Source: Streptomyces eurythermus (GTDB taxonomy: Bacteria; Actinomycetota; Actinomycetes; Streptomycetales; Streptomycetaceae). Taken from it: a DNA stretch of 64,000 nt. Made by a program: the position numbers and the translations under genes. Below, in pieces: positions 20,502 to 29,551 of the stretch. The notes under the pieces were generated by a model. It made no database searches, had not been told where the DNA came from, and saw only the letters and a list, made by a program, of their open reading frames with translations. The stretch is taken from positions 62,382 to 126,381 of the forward strand of contig NZ_BMSK01000019.1 of the NCBI RefSeq assembly GCF_014649115.1, read 5' to 3'. Every line of letters begins with the position of its first letter. The first letter of the stretch is position 1.

Positions 20502-21632
20502 CTACGGGGCGCTGACCACGCCCTTGGCCTCGCCCGTCGCCGTACCCTCCGTGGCGGCCTTCGGGATCTCCTGGTCGTTCCGCAGGGCGTTCCAGACCAG
20601 CTGGGCCTTGGCGGTGTCCAGCAGGACCCGGTTGGGGTTGGCGGGGTCGTACTGGACCGGCATCGTGACCATCTTCATGTGGGAGGAGCTGATGCCCTTC
20701 AGGCTGCCCGCGAAGTCGATCAGGGAGTTGACCGAGCCGAGGTCGGAGTCGGTGGTGACGGCCTTGGTGGCGGTGTCGGCGAGGTCGTAGAGCTTCTTGG
20801 GGTTGGTGAGGACGCCCACGTGCTTGACCTGGTCGATGAGGGCCTTGATGAACGCCTGCTGGAGCTGGATGCGGCCCAGGTCCGAGCCGTCGCCCACGCC
20901 GTGCCGGGTGCGGACCAGGCCGAGGGCCTGCTCGCCGTCCAGGGTGTGCGGACCGGCCTCGAGGTCGAGGTGGCTCTGCTTGTCGTGGATGGGCTTGGCG
21001 GTGGTGATCCGCACGCCGCCGAGGTCGTCGATGAGCTGCTGGAAGCCCTGGAAGTCGACCTCGAGGTAGTGGTCCATGCGGATGCCGGTGATCGACTCGA
21101 CGGTCTTGACCGCGCAGGCCGCGCCGCCGGTGGAGTACGCCTCGTTGAACATCACGGCGGTGGCGGCCGGGTGGGCGGTGCCCTTGGTGTCGGTGCACTC
21201 GGGGCGGTCGACCAGGGTGTCCCGGGGGATCGAGACCACGCTGGCCTGTTTGTGACCCTCGTACACATGGACGATCATCGCGGTGTCGGAGCGGGCGCTG
21301 CCGTCGTCCGTGCCGCCGCCGAGCTTCTTGTTCGTGCCGGCCCGGGTGTCCGAACCGAGGACCAGGATGTTCTCGGAGCCGTTGTCGACCTTCTCGGGCC
21401 GGTCGGTGCCGAGGGCCTGGTTCAGGTCGACGCTGCGCAGGTTGCCGTTGAGCTTGAAGTAGACGAACCCGGCGCCCGCGCCGCCCAGCACGACCACACC
21501 CGCCGCTGTCCAGGCCGTCGCGCGCAGCGCCTTGCGGGCCGTGCTGGGGGCCTTGCGGCGGCGCCCCTTGCCCCGGCGGCGGGGACCGGTCGGGCCCGGC
21601 TCGGTTATGGCGGGCGTGCTCTCGGCGGCCAC
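20502..21632 (-). CDS. LytR-CpsA-Psr (LCP) family cell wall polymer ligase
   Basis: A 376-residue membrane-anchored protein. A basic cytoplasmic N-terminus is followed by one membrane helix at about residues 38-60 and an extracytoplasmic LCP domain with the conserved Asp/Arg cluster: VLGSDTRAG, ASVVSIPRDTLV, FNEAYSTGG, DFQGFQQLIDDLGGV and LVRTRHG. LCP enzymes attach teichoic acids or other glycopolymers from undecaprenyl carriers to peptidoglycan. It lies between rho and rpmE on the same strand, and the wall-polymer transferase at 13.9-15.2 kb could provide its lipid-linked substrate (inference). Confidence 0.93.
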   Translation of the reverse strand: MAAESTPAITEPGPTGPRRRGKGRRRKAPSTARKALRATAWTAAGVVVLGGAGAGFVYFKLNGNLRSVDLNQALGTDRPEKVDNGSENILVLGSDTRAGTNKKLGGGTDDGSARSDTAMIVHVYEGHKQASVVSIPRDTLVDRPECTDTKGTAHPAATAVMFNEAYSTGGAACAVKTVESITGIRMDHYLEVDFQGFQQLIDDLGGVRITTAKPIHDKQSHLDLEAGPHTLDGEQALGLVRTRHGVGDGSDLGRIQLQQAFIKALIDQVKHVGVLTNPKKLYDLADTATKAVTTDSDLGSVNSLIDFAGSLKGISSSHMKMVTMPVQYDPANPNRVLLDTAKAQLVWNALRNDQEIPKAATEGTATGEAKGVVSAP

Positions 21633-21968
21633 ATCGCTCCTAGGTCTCGGCGGTCGGGTACCCCCTGCGGTCAGGGTCGGGCGGGGTCGTCACCGCTCCA
21701 TCGTCGCTCCGCCCGGTCAGACGGAGAAACTCGGGACAGGGTTGCACAACACAGAGTGCCCGACGGGTGCGGAATCGGACACGGTGCGTAGTCGGGCGGG
21801 CGGAGCGGACGGCGCTCACCTGCGGATACGGGGCCGCCGGTGGTGCGCCGGGAGGCCGGTGGCCGCCGCGGACTCTGTGGCGAAGATCTCGCCGCCGGTG
21901 CAGCGGGGGGAGCGGAAAGGGCCGCCTCCCCGAACGGGAGGCGGCCCTTTTCAGCGATCCCCTGACGC
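21633..21968. other. Gene-free region between rho and the LCP gene
   Basis: These 336 bp hold the rho terminator (21916-21950) and the promoter region of the LCP gene on the minus strand. The part around 21720-21780 is less GC-rich and is the likeliest promoter location. I see no additional gene. Confidence 0.55.
21916..21951 (-). terminator. Intrinsic terminator after rho
   Basis: A perfect 15-bp stem (21916-21930 with 21936-21950) closed by the 5-nt loop CGAAC; the stem ends in AAA/TTT and a further T follows. It begins 18 bp beyond the rho stop codon and is the strongest hairpin in the window. It is symmetric enough to work from both sides. Confidence 0.85.
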
Positions 21969-23972
21969 TCAGTCGCCGTTGCCCGGCGTCGGCGTCGTCT
22001 TCTGGATCTGCATCAGGAACTCGATGTTCGACTTGGTCTGCTTCATCTTGTCGAGAAGCAGCTCGATCGCCTGCTGCTGGTCCAGCGCGTGCAGCACCCG
22101 GCGGAGCTTCCAGACGACGGCCAGCTCCTCGGCACCGAGCAGGATCTCCTCCTTACGGGTGCCGGACGCGTCCACGTCCACCGCCGGGAAGATCCGCTTG
22201 TCCGCGAGCTTCCGGTCGAGCTTCAGCTCCATGTTGCCGGTGCCCTTGAACTCCTCGAAGATCACCTCGTCCATGCGGGACCCGGTGTCCACCAGGGCGG
22301 TGGCGAGGATGGTCAGCGAGCCGCCGTCCTCGATGTTGCGCGCCGCGCCGAAGAACCGCTTCGGCGGGTAGAGCGCGGTCGAGTCGACACCACCGGACAG
22401 GATGCGGCCGGAGGCCGGCGCCGCCAGGTTGTAGGCGCGGCCCAGACGGGTGATCGAGTCCAGCAGGACGACCACGTCGTGACCCAGCTCGACCAGTCGC
22501 TTGGCGCGCTCGATGGCCAGCTCGGCGACCGTGGTGTGGTCCTCGGCCGGACGGTCGAAGGTCGAGGAGATGACCTCGCCCTTGACCGACCGCTGCATGT
22601 CGGTGACCTCTTCCGGACGCTCGTCGACGAGGACGACCATCAGGTGGCACTCGGGGTTGTTGTGCGTGATCGCGTTGGCGATCGCCTGCATGATCATGGT
22701 CTTGCCGGTCTTCGGCGGGGCCACGATCAGACCGCGCTGGCCCTTGCCGATCGGCGAGACCAGGTCGATGATCCGGGTGGTCAGCACGCCCGGGTCGGTC
22801 TCCAGGCGGAGCCGGTCCTGCGGGTAGAGCGGGGTCAGCTTGTTGAACTCCGGGCGGCCGCGACCGTGTTCGGGCGCCATGCCGTTGACGGAGTCCAGGC
22901 GGACCAGCGCGTTGAACTTCTCGCGGCGCTCGCCCTCCTTCGGCTGGCGCACCGCGCCCGTGACGTGGTCGCCCTTGCGCAGGCCGTTCTTGCGGACCTG
23001 GGCGAGGGAGACGTAGACGTCGTTCGGGCCCGGCAGGTAGCCGGAGGTCCGGATGAAGGCGTAGTTGTCGAGGATGTCCAGGATGCCCGCGACCGGGATC
23101 AGGACGTCGTCCTCGGCGAGCTGCGGCTCGGCGATCTCGTCACGGCCACGACGGCCACGGCGGTCGCGGTAGCGGCCGCGACGGCCACGGCGGCCGCCCT
23201 CGAAGTCGTCGTCGTCCTGCCGGCTGTCCTGCCGGCCGCCCTGCTGCTGGCCCTGCTGCTGACGCTGCTGGCCGCCCTGCTGCTCGTCGCCCTTGTTGCG
23301 GCGGTCCCGGTCCCGGTCCCGGCCGCGCTCGCGGCGGTCCCGGCGGCCACGGCCCTCGCCGTCACCGGCGTCGCCCTTGGCCTCGCCCTGCTGGGACTGG
23401 GACGCGGGCGTCTCGGCCTTGGACTCGGTCCGGGCCTCGGCGGCGGCACTCTCGGCGCCGTTCAGGGCCGGGCTGCCCGCCTCGGCCGTGGCGCGGCGGC
23501 GCCGGCGCTCGGTCGGCGCGCTGTCCTCCGCCCCGCGCTCGGCCGCGCGGGCGGTGTCCCCGGCCGGCTGGCCCGGGATCTCGATCTGCTGCTGGGCCGC
23601 GGCCTTCTCGGCAGGGGCCTCGGCGGCCTTGGCCGCCTTCTTCTCGGCGGCCTCCTCGCCGGTGCGCGCGCGGGAGGTGGCCCGGCGCTTCGGCTTGGTC
23701 TCGGTGGCGGTGTCGGCCTTGGCCGCGGGGGCTCCCCCGGCGGCCTGCGCCTCCTTGATGACCTCGATCAGCTGGCTCTTGCGCATCCGCGCGGTGCCCC
23801 TGATCCCGAGGCCCGAGGCGACCTGCTGCAGCTCGGCCAGCACCATGCCCTCGAGGCCGGTACCGCGGCGCCGCCGGGAGCCGGCACCGGTGGCAGGCGC
23901 GGAGGCGTCCGTGGCGGGCGCGGCAGCGGTCTCCTCGACACGTGCGCCCATCAGATCGGTGGTGTCGCTCAC
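21969..23972 (-). CDS. rho: Transcription termination factor Rho with a long disordered insert
   Basis: A 667-residue hexameric RNA-dependent ATPase. After an N-terminal SAP-like helical segment (LEGMVLAELQQVASGLG) comes an insert of roughly 220 residues that is very rich in Ala, Glu, Lys, then Arg, Asp, Gln and Gly (for example RDRDRDRRNKGDEQ). The RNA-binding OSB domain follows (GILDILDNYAFIRTSGY), then the motor with Walker A in VAPPKTGKT, Walker B in VVVLLDSITRLGRAYN and the RhlFPAVD-type end. Such inserts are typical of actinobacterial Rho and extend RNA binding. A 422-bp leader precedes the gene. Confidence 0.97.
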   Translation of the reverse strand: MSDTTDLMGARVEETAAAPATDASAPATGAGSRRRRGTGLEGMVLAELQQVASGLGIRGTARMRKSQLIEVIKEAQAAGGAPAAKADTATETKPKRRATSRARTGEEAAEKKAAKAAEAPAEKAAAQQQIEIPGQPAGDTARAAERGAEDSAPTERRRRRATAEAGSPALNGAESAAAEARTESKAETPASQSQQGEAKGDAGDGEGRGRRDRRERGRDRDRDRRNKGDEQQGGQQRQQQGQQQGGRQDSRQDDDDFEGGRRGRRGRYRDRRGRRGRDEIAEPQLAEDDVLIPVAGILDILDNYAFIRTSGYLPGPNDVYVSLAQVRKNGLRKGDHVTGAVRQPKEGERREKFNALVRLDSVNGMAPEHGRGRPEFNKLTPLYPQDRLRLETDPGVLTTRIIDLVSPIGKGQRGLIVAPPKTGKTMIMQAIANAITHNNPECHLMVVLVDERPEEVTDMQRSVKGEVISSTFDRPAEDHTTVAELAIERAKRLVELGHDVVVLLDSITRLGRAYNLAAPASGRILSGGVDSTALYPPKRFFGAARNIEDGGSLTILATALVDTGSRMDEVIFEEFKGTGNMELKLDRKLADKRIFPAVDVDASGTRKEEILLGAEELAVVWKLRRVLHALDQQQAIELLLDKMKQTKSNIEFLMQIQKTTPTPGNGD

Positions 23973-24394
23973 GAAGGGTCCTTCCCTGGAGCGGACGTCG
24001 GCCTGTCTGGCTCGGCGACCGGTTGTGCTGTCCGGCTACGGTCCTGTCTTCTGTGAACCGTGCCGGGGCGGTGGTCCGCCAAAGCGGCGGAAGAAAATGT
24101 GCGGTGATGGCGCTTCCGCGGGCCGTGGCATCCAGTGTCACGTGGCGTGGTAGCACCGATTCCGAAGCTCCCCCAGAGGGGGTACCCCTACCGGCGGCCC
24201 GCTCAGTGTCCGCATACGTCGTACTGCCCAGGTACGGCGCACGGAACACGGAGTGGCCCGGGAGGCTCCCGGAAGAATGTCTGTCCCGGACGGGGACACG
24301 AGGCACCTCGCCATGGTGGGGTCGGGTGCAGACTTGAGATTAACACTACCGGATCCAACAAACATTCCCCCTCTCCAAATCCGGCAACCGTGTG
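23973..24394. other. Long leader/promoter region of rho (gene-free, 422 bp)
   Basis: No gene fits here in either strand. The part next to thrB (24340-24385) is the most AT-rich stretch nearby and on the minus strand contains TAGTGTTAAT and TTTGTTGG, which are promoter-like; this would give rho an untranslated leader of over 300 nt. Long rho leaders are the site of autogenous Rho-dependent attenuation in other bacteria; that role is inferred. The region also ends the thrB transcript. Confidence 0.5.
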
Positions 24395-25312
24395 TCAGGT
24401 GGCAAGCGGCAGCACGCTCGCTCCCTGGACGTCCAGGTCCAGCCGGTTGGCGGCCCAGCCCTCACCCGCGAGGTGGGAGACCTTGTCGGCGCTGTCGGCG
24501 TCGGCGAGGGCCATGACGGTGGGCCCGGCGCCCGAGATGACGGCCGGGATGCCGTCGGCGCGCAGCCGCTCCACGAGCGCGGCGCTCTCGGGCATGGCCG
24601 GGGCCCGGTACTCCTGGTGGAGGCGGTCCTCGGTGGCGGGCAGCAGCAGCTCGGGGCGCCTGGTGAGGGCCTCGACCAGCAGGGCGGCGCGGCCCGCGTT
24701 GGCGGCGGCGTCCACGTGCGGCACGGTGCGCGGGAGCAGGCCGCGGGCGGTCTCGGTCAGTACCGGCTTTCCGGGCACGAAAACCACCGGAACGATGGAA
24801 TCGTGCGGCTCCATCCTGATGGCGCGGGCGTTGCCGGCCTCCATCCAGGACAGCGTGAAGCCGCCGAGCAGACACGCGGCCACGTTGTCCGGGTGGCCCT
24901 CGATCTCGGTGGCCAGTTCCAGCAGCGCGGCGTCGTCCAGGCGGGCCTCGCCGCCTATGGTCACGGCGCGGGCGGCCACGATGCCGGCGCAGATGGCGGC
25001 GGAGGAGGAACCGAGGCCCCGGCCGTGCGGAATGCGGTTGGCGCAGACGATCTCCAGACCGCGGGGCTGTCCGCCCAGCAGGTCGAAGGCGGTCCGCAGG
25101 GAGCGGACGAGCAGGTGGCTCTCGTCCCGCGGCAGGGTCTCGCTGCCCTCACCCGCGATGTCGATGTGCAGCCCGGAGTCGGCGACCCTGACGACCACGT
25201 CGTCGTAGAGCCCCAGCGCGAGGCCGAGGGCGTCGAAGCCCGGGCCGAGGTTGGCGCTGGTGGCGGGAACGCGCACCCGGACGGCGGCGGCGCGGAACGC
25301 TGGACCGGCCAT
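24395..25312 (-). CDS. thrB: Homoserine kinase
   Basis: A 305-residue GHMP-family kinase that phosphorylates homoserine with ATP, the step before threonine synthase. The N-terminal substrate motif VPATSANLGPGFDALG and the nucleotide-binding PHGRGLGSSSAAICAG are intact, and the C-terminal GAGPTVMAL motif is present. It is the last gene of the hom-thrC-thrB cluster; 274 bp separate it from thrC, so it may have its own promoter. Confidence 0.97.
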   Translation of the reverse strand: MAGPAFRAAAVRVRVPATSANLGPGFDALGLALGLYDDVVVRVADSGLHIDIAGEGSETLPRDESHLLVRSLRTAFDLLGGQPRGLEIVCANRIPHGRGLGSSSAAICAGIVAARAVTIGGEARLDDAALLELATEIEGHPDNVAACLLGGFTLSWMEAGNARAIRMEPHDSIVPVVFVPGKPVLTETARGLLPRTVPHVDAAANAGRAALLVEALTRRPELLLPATEDRLHQEYRAPAMPESAALVERLRADGIPAVISGAGPTVMALADADSADKVSHLAGEGWAANRLDLDVQGASVLPLAT

Positions 25313-25586
25313 CGCTCGAAGACTCTCCTTGAGCTGCGTTTACGGTCGAATGACGCTCGATGGATTCGATGGTCACCCGGTGGACTGCCGATGACTGACG
25401 TACGAGGACCCGTCGGGCCGCGGAGACGGCGCGGCGCCTGCCCTGCGCGAGGGCATATGCGGTAGGCGGGTTCGGTACAGCCTATCGAAGGAAGGTTCTG
25501 TGGCGACATAGGGCGCACAGGAGGCGCACGATGCGTGTCGTAAGCCCCCTGTGCACCTTGTCAGGGATTTCCCGGTTCGGGGGCGC

Positions 25587-26645
25587 TCAGGCGAGGCCGA
25601 GGCGCTCGGCCGCGGTGGCGGCGTCGACCGGGACGGTGACCGGCTGCGGCGCGCCGGCGACGGCCCAGTCCGGGTCCTTCAGGCCGTTTCCGGTGACCGT
25701 GCACACGATGCGCTGGCCGGGGTCGACCTTGCCCTGTTCGGCGGCCTTGAGCAAGCCGGCCACCGAGGCGGCGGAGGCGGGCTCCACGAAGACGCCCTCC
25801 TGCGCGGCCAACAGGCGGTAGGCGCGCAGGATCTCACGGTCCGTCACCTCGTCGATGGCGCCGCCGGACTCGTCCCGGGCGGCCAGCGCGTGGTTCCAGG
25901 AGGCGGGGTTGCCGATGCGGATGGCGGTGGCGATGGTCGACGGGTCCTTGACGACCTCGCCGCGCACGATCGGGGCGCTGCCGGAGGCCTGGAAGCCCCA
26001 CATCCGGGGGGTGCGGGTGGAGACGCCGTCGGCGGCGTACTCCTTGTAGCCCTTCCAGTAGGCCGTGATGTTGCCCGCGTTGCCGACCGGGAGGACGTGG
26101 ATGTCGGGCGCGTCGCCGAGCATGTCCACGATCTCGAAGGCGGCCGTCTTCTGGCCCTCGATCCGCACCGGGTTGACCGAATTCACCAGCGCCACGGGGT
26201 AGTTCTCGCTGAGCGAGCGGGCAAGGGTGAGGCAGTCGTCGAAGTTGCCGTCGACCTGGAGGATCTTCGCGCCGTGCACGAGGGCCTGGCCCATCTTGCC
26301 GAGGGCGATCTTGCCCTGCGGCACCAGGACGGCCGAGACCATGCCGGCCCGCACCGCGTACGCGGCGGCGGAGGCGGAGGTGTTGCCGGTGGAGGCGCAG
26401 ATGACGGCCTTCGCCCCCTCCTCCTTGGCCTTGCTGATCGCCATGGTCATGCCGCGGTCCTTGAAGGACCCGGTGGGGTTGGCCCCCTCCACCTTGAGGT
26501 GGACCTCGCAGCCCGTGCGCTCGGAGAGCACCTGCGCGGGCACGAGGGGCGTGCCGCCCTCACGGAGCGTCACGACCGGCGTGGTGTCGGAGACGGGCAG
26601 CCGGTCCCGGTACTCCTCGATGATTCCGCGCCACTGGTGGGTCAT
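25587..26645 (-). CDS. thrC: Threonine synthase
   Basis: A 352-residue fold-type II PLP enzyme that converts O-phosphohomoserine to threonine. The PLP lysine is in GANPTGSFKDRGM (about residue 60), the phosphate-binding glycine loop is VLPVGNAGN and the N-terminal WRGIIEEYRDRLP is the usual actinobacterial start. It is 6 bp after hom, implying a common transcript. Confidence 0.97.
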   Translation of the reverse strand: MTHQWRGIIEEYRDRLPVSDTTPVVTLREGGTPLVPAQVLSERTGCEVHLKVEGANPTGSFKDRGMTMAISKAKEEGAKAVICASTGNTSASAAAYAVRAGMVSAVLVPQGKIALGKMGQALVHGAKILQVDGNFDDCLTLARSLSENYPVALVNSVNPVRIEGQKTAAFEIVDMLGDAPDIHVLPVGNAGNITAYWKGYKEYAADGVSTRTPRMWGFQASGSAPIVRGEVVKDPSTIATAIRIGNPASWNHALAARDESGGAIDEVTDREILRAYRLLAAQEGVFVEPASAASVAGLLKAAEQGKVDPGQRIVCTVTGNGLKDPDWAVAGAPQPVTVPVDAATAAERLGLA

Positions 26646-26651
26646 TGCTGG

Positions 26652-27944
26652 TTACTCTCCTTCAACCCGCATGATGCTGGCGACACCGCGCACGGTGTCG
26701 AGCTTGCGCAGCGCCTCGACTGTCCCGCTCAGGGCGGCGTCTGACGCGCGGTGGGTGACGACGACGAGGGACGCCTCGCCGTCCTTGCCCTGCTGACGAA
26801 CCGTGTCGATCGAGACGCCGTGCTCGGCGAACACGGTCGCCACCTGGGCGAGCACGCCCGGCTTGTCGGCCACGTCGAGGCTGATGTGGTACCGGGTGAC
26901 GACGTCGCCCATCGGGGAGACGGTCAGGTCGGCGTAGGCCGACTCGCCGGGGCCGGTGGCGCCGCTGAGCCGGTTGCGGCAGACGGCGACGAGGTCGCCG
27001 AGGACGGCGGAGGCGGTGGGCGAGCCGCCGGCGCCGGGGCCGTAGAACATCAGCTGCCCGGCGGCGTCGCTCTCCACGAACACGGCGTTGTACGCGCCGC
27101 GCACGGAGGCCAGCGGGTGGCTGAGCGGGATCATGGCGGGATGCACCCGGGCGGTGACCGACGTGCCGTCCTTGGAGCGCTCGCAGATGGCGAGCAGCTT
27201 GATGGTGCAGCCCATCTCCGTGGCGGAGCGGAAGTCGGCGGCGGTGACCTCGGTCATGCCCTCGCGGTAGACGTCGTCCAGGCGGACGCGCGTGTGGAAG
27301 GCGATGCCGGCGAGGATGGCGGCCTTGGCGGCGGCGTCGAAGCCCTCGACGTCGGCGGTCGGGTCGGCTTCGGCGTACCCCAGGGCGGTGGCCTCGTCCA
27401 GGGCCTCCTGGTAGCCGGCGCCGGTCGAGTCCATCTTGTCGAGGATGAAGTTGGTCGTGCCGTTGACGATGCCGAGCACCCGGTTGACCTTGTCGCCGGC
27501 GAGCGACTCGCGCAGCGGCCGGATCAGCGGGATAGCACCGGCGACGGCGGCCTCGTAGTAGAGGTCCTTGCCGTTCGCCTCCGCCGCCGCGTGCAGGGCG
27601 GCCCCGTCCTGGGCGAGCAGGGCCTTGTTGGCGGAGACGACGGAGGCGCCGTGCTCGAAGGCGGTGGTGATGAGCGTCCGGGCCGGCTCGATCCCGCCGA
27701 TGACCTCGACGACGACGTCGATGTCCCCGCGTTTGACCAGGGCGGTGGCGTCGGTGGTGACGAGCGCGGGGTCGATGCCCTCGCGGGCCTTGCCGGTACG
27801 CCGTACGGCCACACCGGCGAGCTCGACGGGGGCCCCGATCCGGGCGGCGAGGTCGTCGGCGTGCGTCGTCATGATGCGCGCCACCTCTGAGCCGACCACT
27901 CCACAGCCCAGCAGCGCCACCTTCAGCGGACGCGTACGCATCAT
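26652..27944 (-). CDS. hom: Homoserine dehydrogenase
   Basis: A 430-residue enzyme that reduces aspartate semialdehyde to homoserine with NAD(P)H, the branch point to threonine and methionine. The dinucleotide-binding loop is LLGCGVVGSEVARIM, the substrate region contains NGTTNFILDKM and the catalytic Asp/Lys segment DPTADVEGFDAAAKAAILA. The last 80 residues are an ACT domain (ADKPGVLAQVATVFAEHGVS), which usually mediates feedback inhibition by threonine. The start is one of two adjacent ATGs (27944 or 27941), both close to a GAGG site. Confidence 0.96.
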   Translation of the reverse strand: MMRTRPLKVALLGCGVVGSEVARIMTTHADDLAARIGAPVELAGVAVRRTGKAREGIDPALVTTDATALVKRGDIDVVVEVIGGIEPARTLITTAFEHGASVVSANKALLAQDGAALHAAAEANGKDLYYEAAVAGAIPLIRPLRESLAGDKVNRVLGIVNGTTNFILDKMDSTGAGYQEALDEATALGYAEADPTADVEGFDAAAKAAILAGIAFHTRVRLDDVYREGMTEVTAADFRSATEMGCTIKLLAICERSKDGTSVTARVHPAMIPLSHPLASVRGAYNAVFVESDAAGQLMFYGPGAGGSPTASAVLGDLVAVCRNRLSGATGPGESAYADLTVSPMGDVVTRYHISLDVADKPGVLAQVATVFAEHGVSIDTVRQQGKDGEASLVVVTHRASDAALSGTVEALRKLDTVRGVASIMRVEGE

Positions 27945-28045
27945 CCGACCTCGTTTCCTCATACCGTCTGAGATTGAACCAGTCTCACTCACCGGACGGG
28001 AGTTTCTACCCTTCGTCCGGATCGTGAGACATCTATTTCATTTGT

Positions 28046-28089
28046 ACGGGGGCGGAAGACCGCAGATCTTCCGTTCTTCCGGCCCCCGT
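28046..28089. terminator. Hairpin between lysA and hom
   Basis: ACGGGGGCGGAAG (28046-28058) can pair with CTTCC-G-GCCCCCGT (28076-28089) with one bulge. It lies 18-61 bp past the lysA stop on the minus strand and before the hom start. There is no T run after it, so it is a likely but unproven Streptomyces-type terminator or attenuator that partly separates lysA from hom. Confidence 0.5.
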
Positions 28090-28106
28090 CGTTCTCGGGG
28101 CGGGTG

Positions 28107-29498
28107 TCACCCGACGTCGAGACGCAGGAGGTCCTCCTCCGTCTCGCGCCGGACGATCACCCGGGCCTCGCCGTCCCGTACGGCGACGACGGGCGGCCGC
28201 AGGACGTGGTTGTAGTTGCTGGCCATGGACCGGCAGTACGCGCCGGTGGCCGGCACGGCGACGAGGTCGCCCGGTGCCAGGTCGGCCGGCAGGAACGCGT
28301 CCTTGACCACGATGTCCCCGCTCTCGCAGTGCTTGCCGACGACCCGGGCGAGCATCGGCTCGGCGTCGGAGGCGCGGGAGACGAGCGCGACGCTGTACTC
28401 CGCGTCGTACAGCGCGGTGCGGATGTTGTCCGACATGCCGCCGTCGACGGAGACGTAGGTCCGCAGCCCGTCCAGCGGCTTGACCGTGCCGACCTCGTAC
28501 AGGGTGAAGGCGGTGGGGCCCACGATGGCCCGCCCCGGCTCGACGGAGATACGGGGCGTGCGCAGCCGGGCCGCCTCGCACTCGCGGGTGACGATCTCGG
28601 TGAGCGCCTTGGCGATCTCGTGCGGCTCACGGGGGTCGTCGGCGCTGGTGTAGGCGATGCCGAGCCCGCCCCCGAGGTCGATCTCGGGCAGTTCCACGCC
28701 GTGCTCGTCACGGATGTCCCTCAGCAGGCCGACGACCCGGTGGGCGGCGACCTCGAAGCCGGACATGTCGAAGATCTGCGACCCGATGTGCGAGTGGATC
28801 CCGATCAGCTCCAGCCCGTCGAGCTGGAGCGCCCGCCGCACGGCCTCCGCCGCCTGCCCGCCGGCCAGCGGGATGCCGAACTTCTGGTCCTCGTGGGCGG
28901 TGGCGATGAACTCGTGGGTGTGCGCCTCGACGCCCACGGTGATCCGGATCTGCACCTTCTGCCGCTTGCCGAGGGACTGGGCGGTGTGGGCGACCCGGAC
29001 GATCTCCTGGAAGGAGTCGAGCACGATCCGCCCGACACCGGCCTCCACGGCCCGGCGGATCTCCTCGACGGACTTGTTGTTGCCGTGGAAGGCGATGCGC
29101 TCGGCGGGCATCCCGGCGGACAGCGCGGTGGCCAGTTCGCCGCCGGAGCACACGTCCAGGTTCAGCCCCTCCTCGTCCAGCCACCGCACGACGGCCCGGG
29201 AGAGGAAGGCCTTGCCGGCGTAGAACACGTCGGCGTCCGGGCCGAACGCGGTACGCCAGGCACGCGCGCGGGTACGGAAGTCGTCCTCGTCCAGGATGTA
29301 GGCGGGCGTGCCGAACTCCTCGGCGAGCCGGGTGACGGGGATCCCCGCGACCTCGGCCACGCCGTCGTCGCCGCGCGTGACGGTCCGCGACCACACCTTC
29401 CGGTCCAGGGCGTTGAGGTCGGCGGGCGGCGCGGGGTGGTGGCCCTCGGGCAGGACGTCGGCGTGGCGGGGCCCGGCGGGATGGGCGGAACGGCTCAT
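28107..29498 (-). CDS. lysA: Diaminopimelate decarboxylase
   Basis: A 463-residue fold-type III PLP enzyme that makes lysine from meso-diaminopimelate. The PLP lysine is in VFYAGKAFLSR, the phosphate loop and substrate residues are in GIHSHIGSQI and VSVDGGMSDNIR, and the catalytic Cys motif is HCESGDI. The ATG at 29498 gives the usual N-terminus MSRSAHPAGPRHADV; the ribosome binding site is weak. It lies upstream of hom in the same direction and 53 bp after nrtL. Confidence 0.97.
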   Translation of the reverse strand: MSRSAHPAGPRHADVLPEGHHPAPPADLNALDRKVWSRTVTRGDDGVAEVAGIPVTRLAEEFGTPAYILDEDDFRTRARAWRTAFGPDADVFYAGKAFLSRAVVRWLDEEGLNLDVCSGGELATALSAGMPAERIAFHGNNKSVEEIRRAVEAGVGRIVLDSFQEIVRVAHTAQSLGKRQKVQIRITVGVEAHTHEFIATAHEDQKFGIPLAGGQAAEAVRRALQLDGLELIGIHSHIGSQIFDMSGFEVAAHRVVGLLRDIRDEHGVELPEIDLGGGLGIAYTSADDPREPHEIAKALTEIVTRECEAARLRTPRISVEPGRAIVGPTAFTLYEVGTVKPLDGLRTYVSVDGGMSDNIRTALYDAEYSVALVSRASDAEPMLARVVGKHCESGDIVVKDAFLPADLAPGDLVAVPATGAYCRSMASNYNHVLRPPVVAVRDGEARVIVRRETEEDLLRLDVG

Positions 29499-29551
29499 GA
29501 CGTGATTCTCAGGCTCTCTGTCTCTCTCCGGGACGCATCTGCACACGCGCC

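Noticed and set aside
22089..24056. A 655-codon plus-strand frame opposite rho
   Set aside because: Antisense shadow; rho is certain, and the frame has hydrophobic low-complexity runs that mirror the charged Rho insert.
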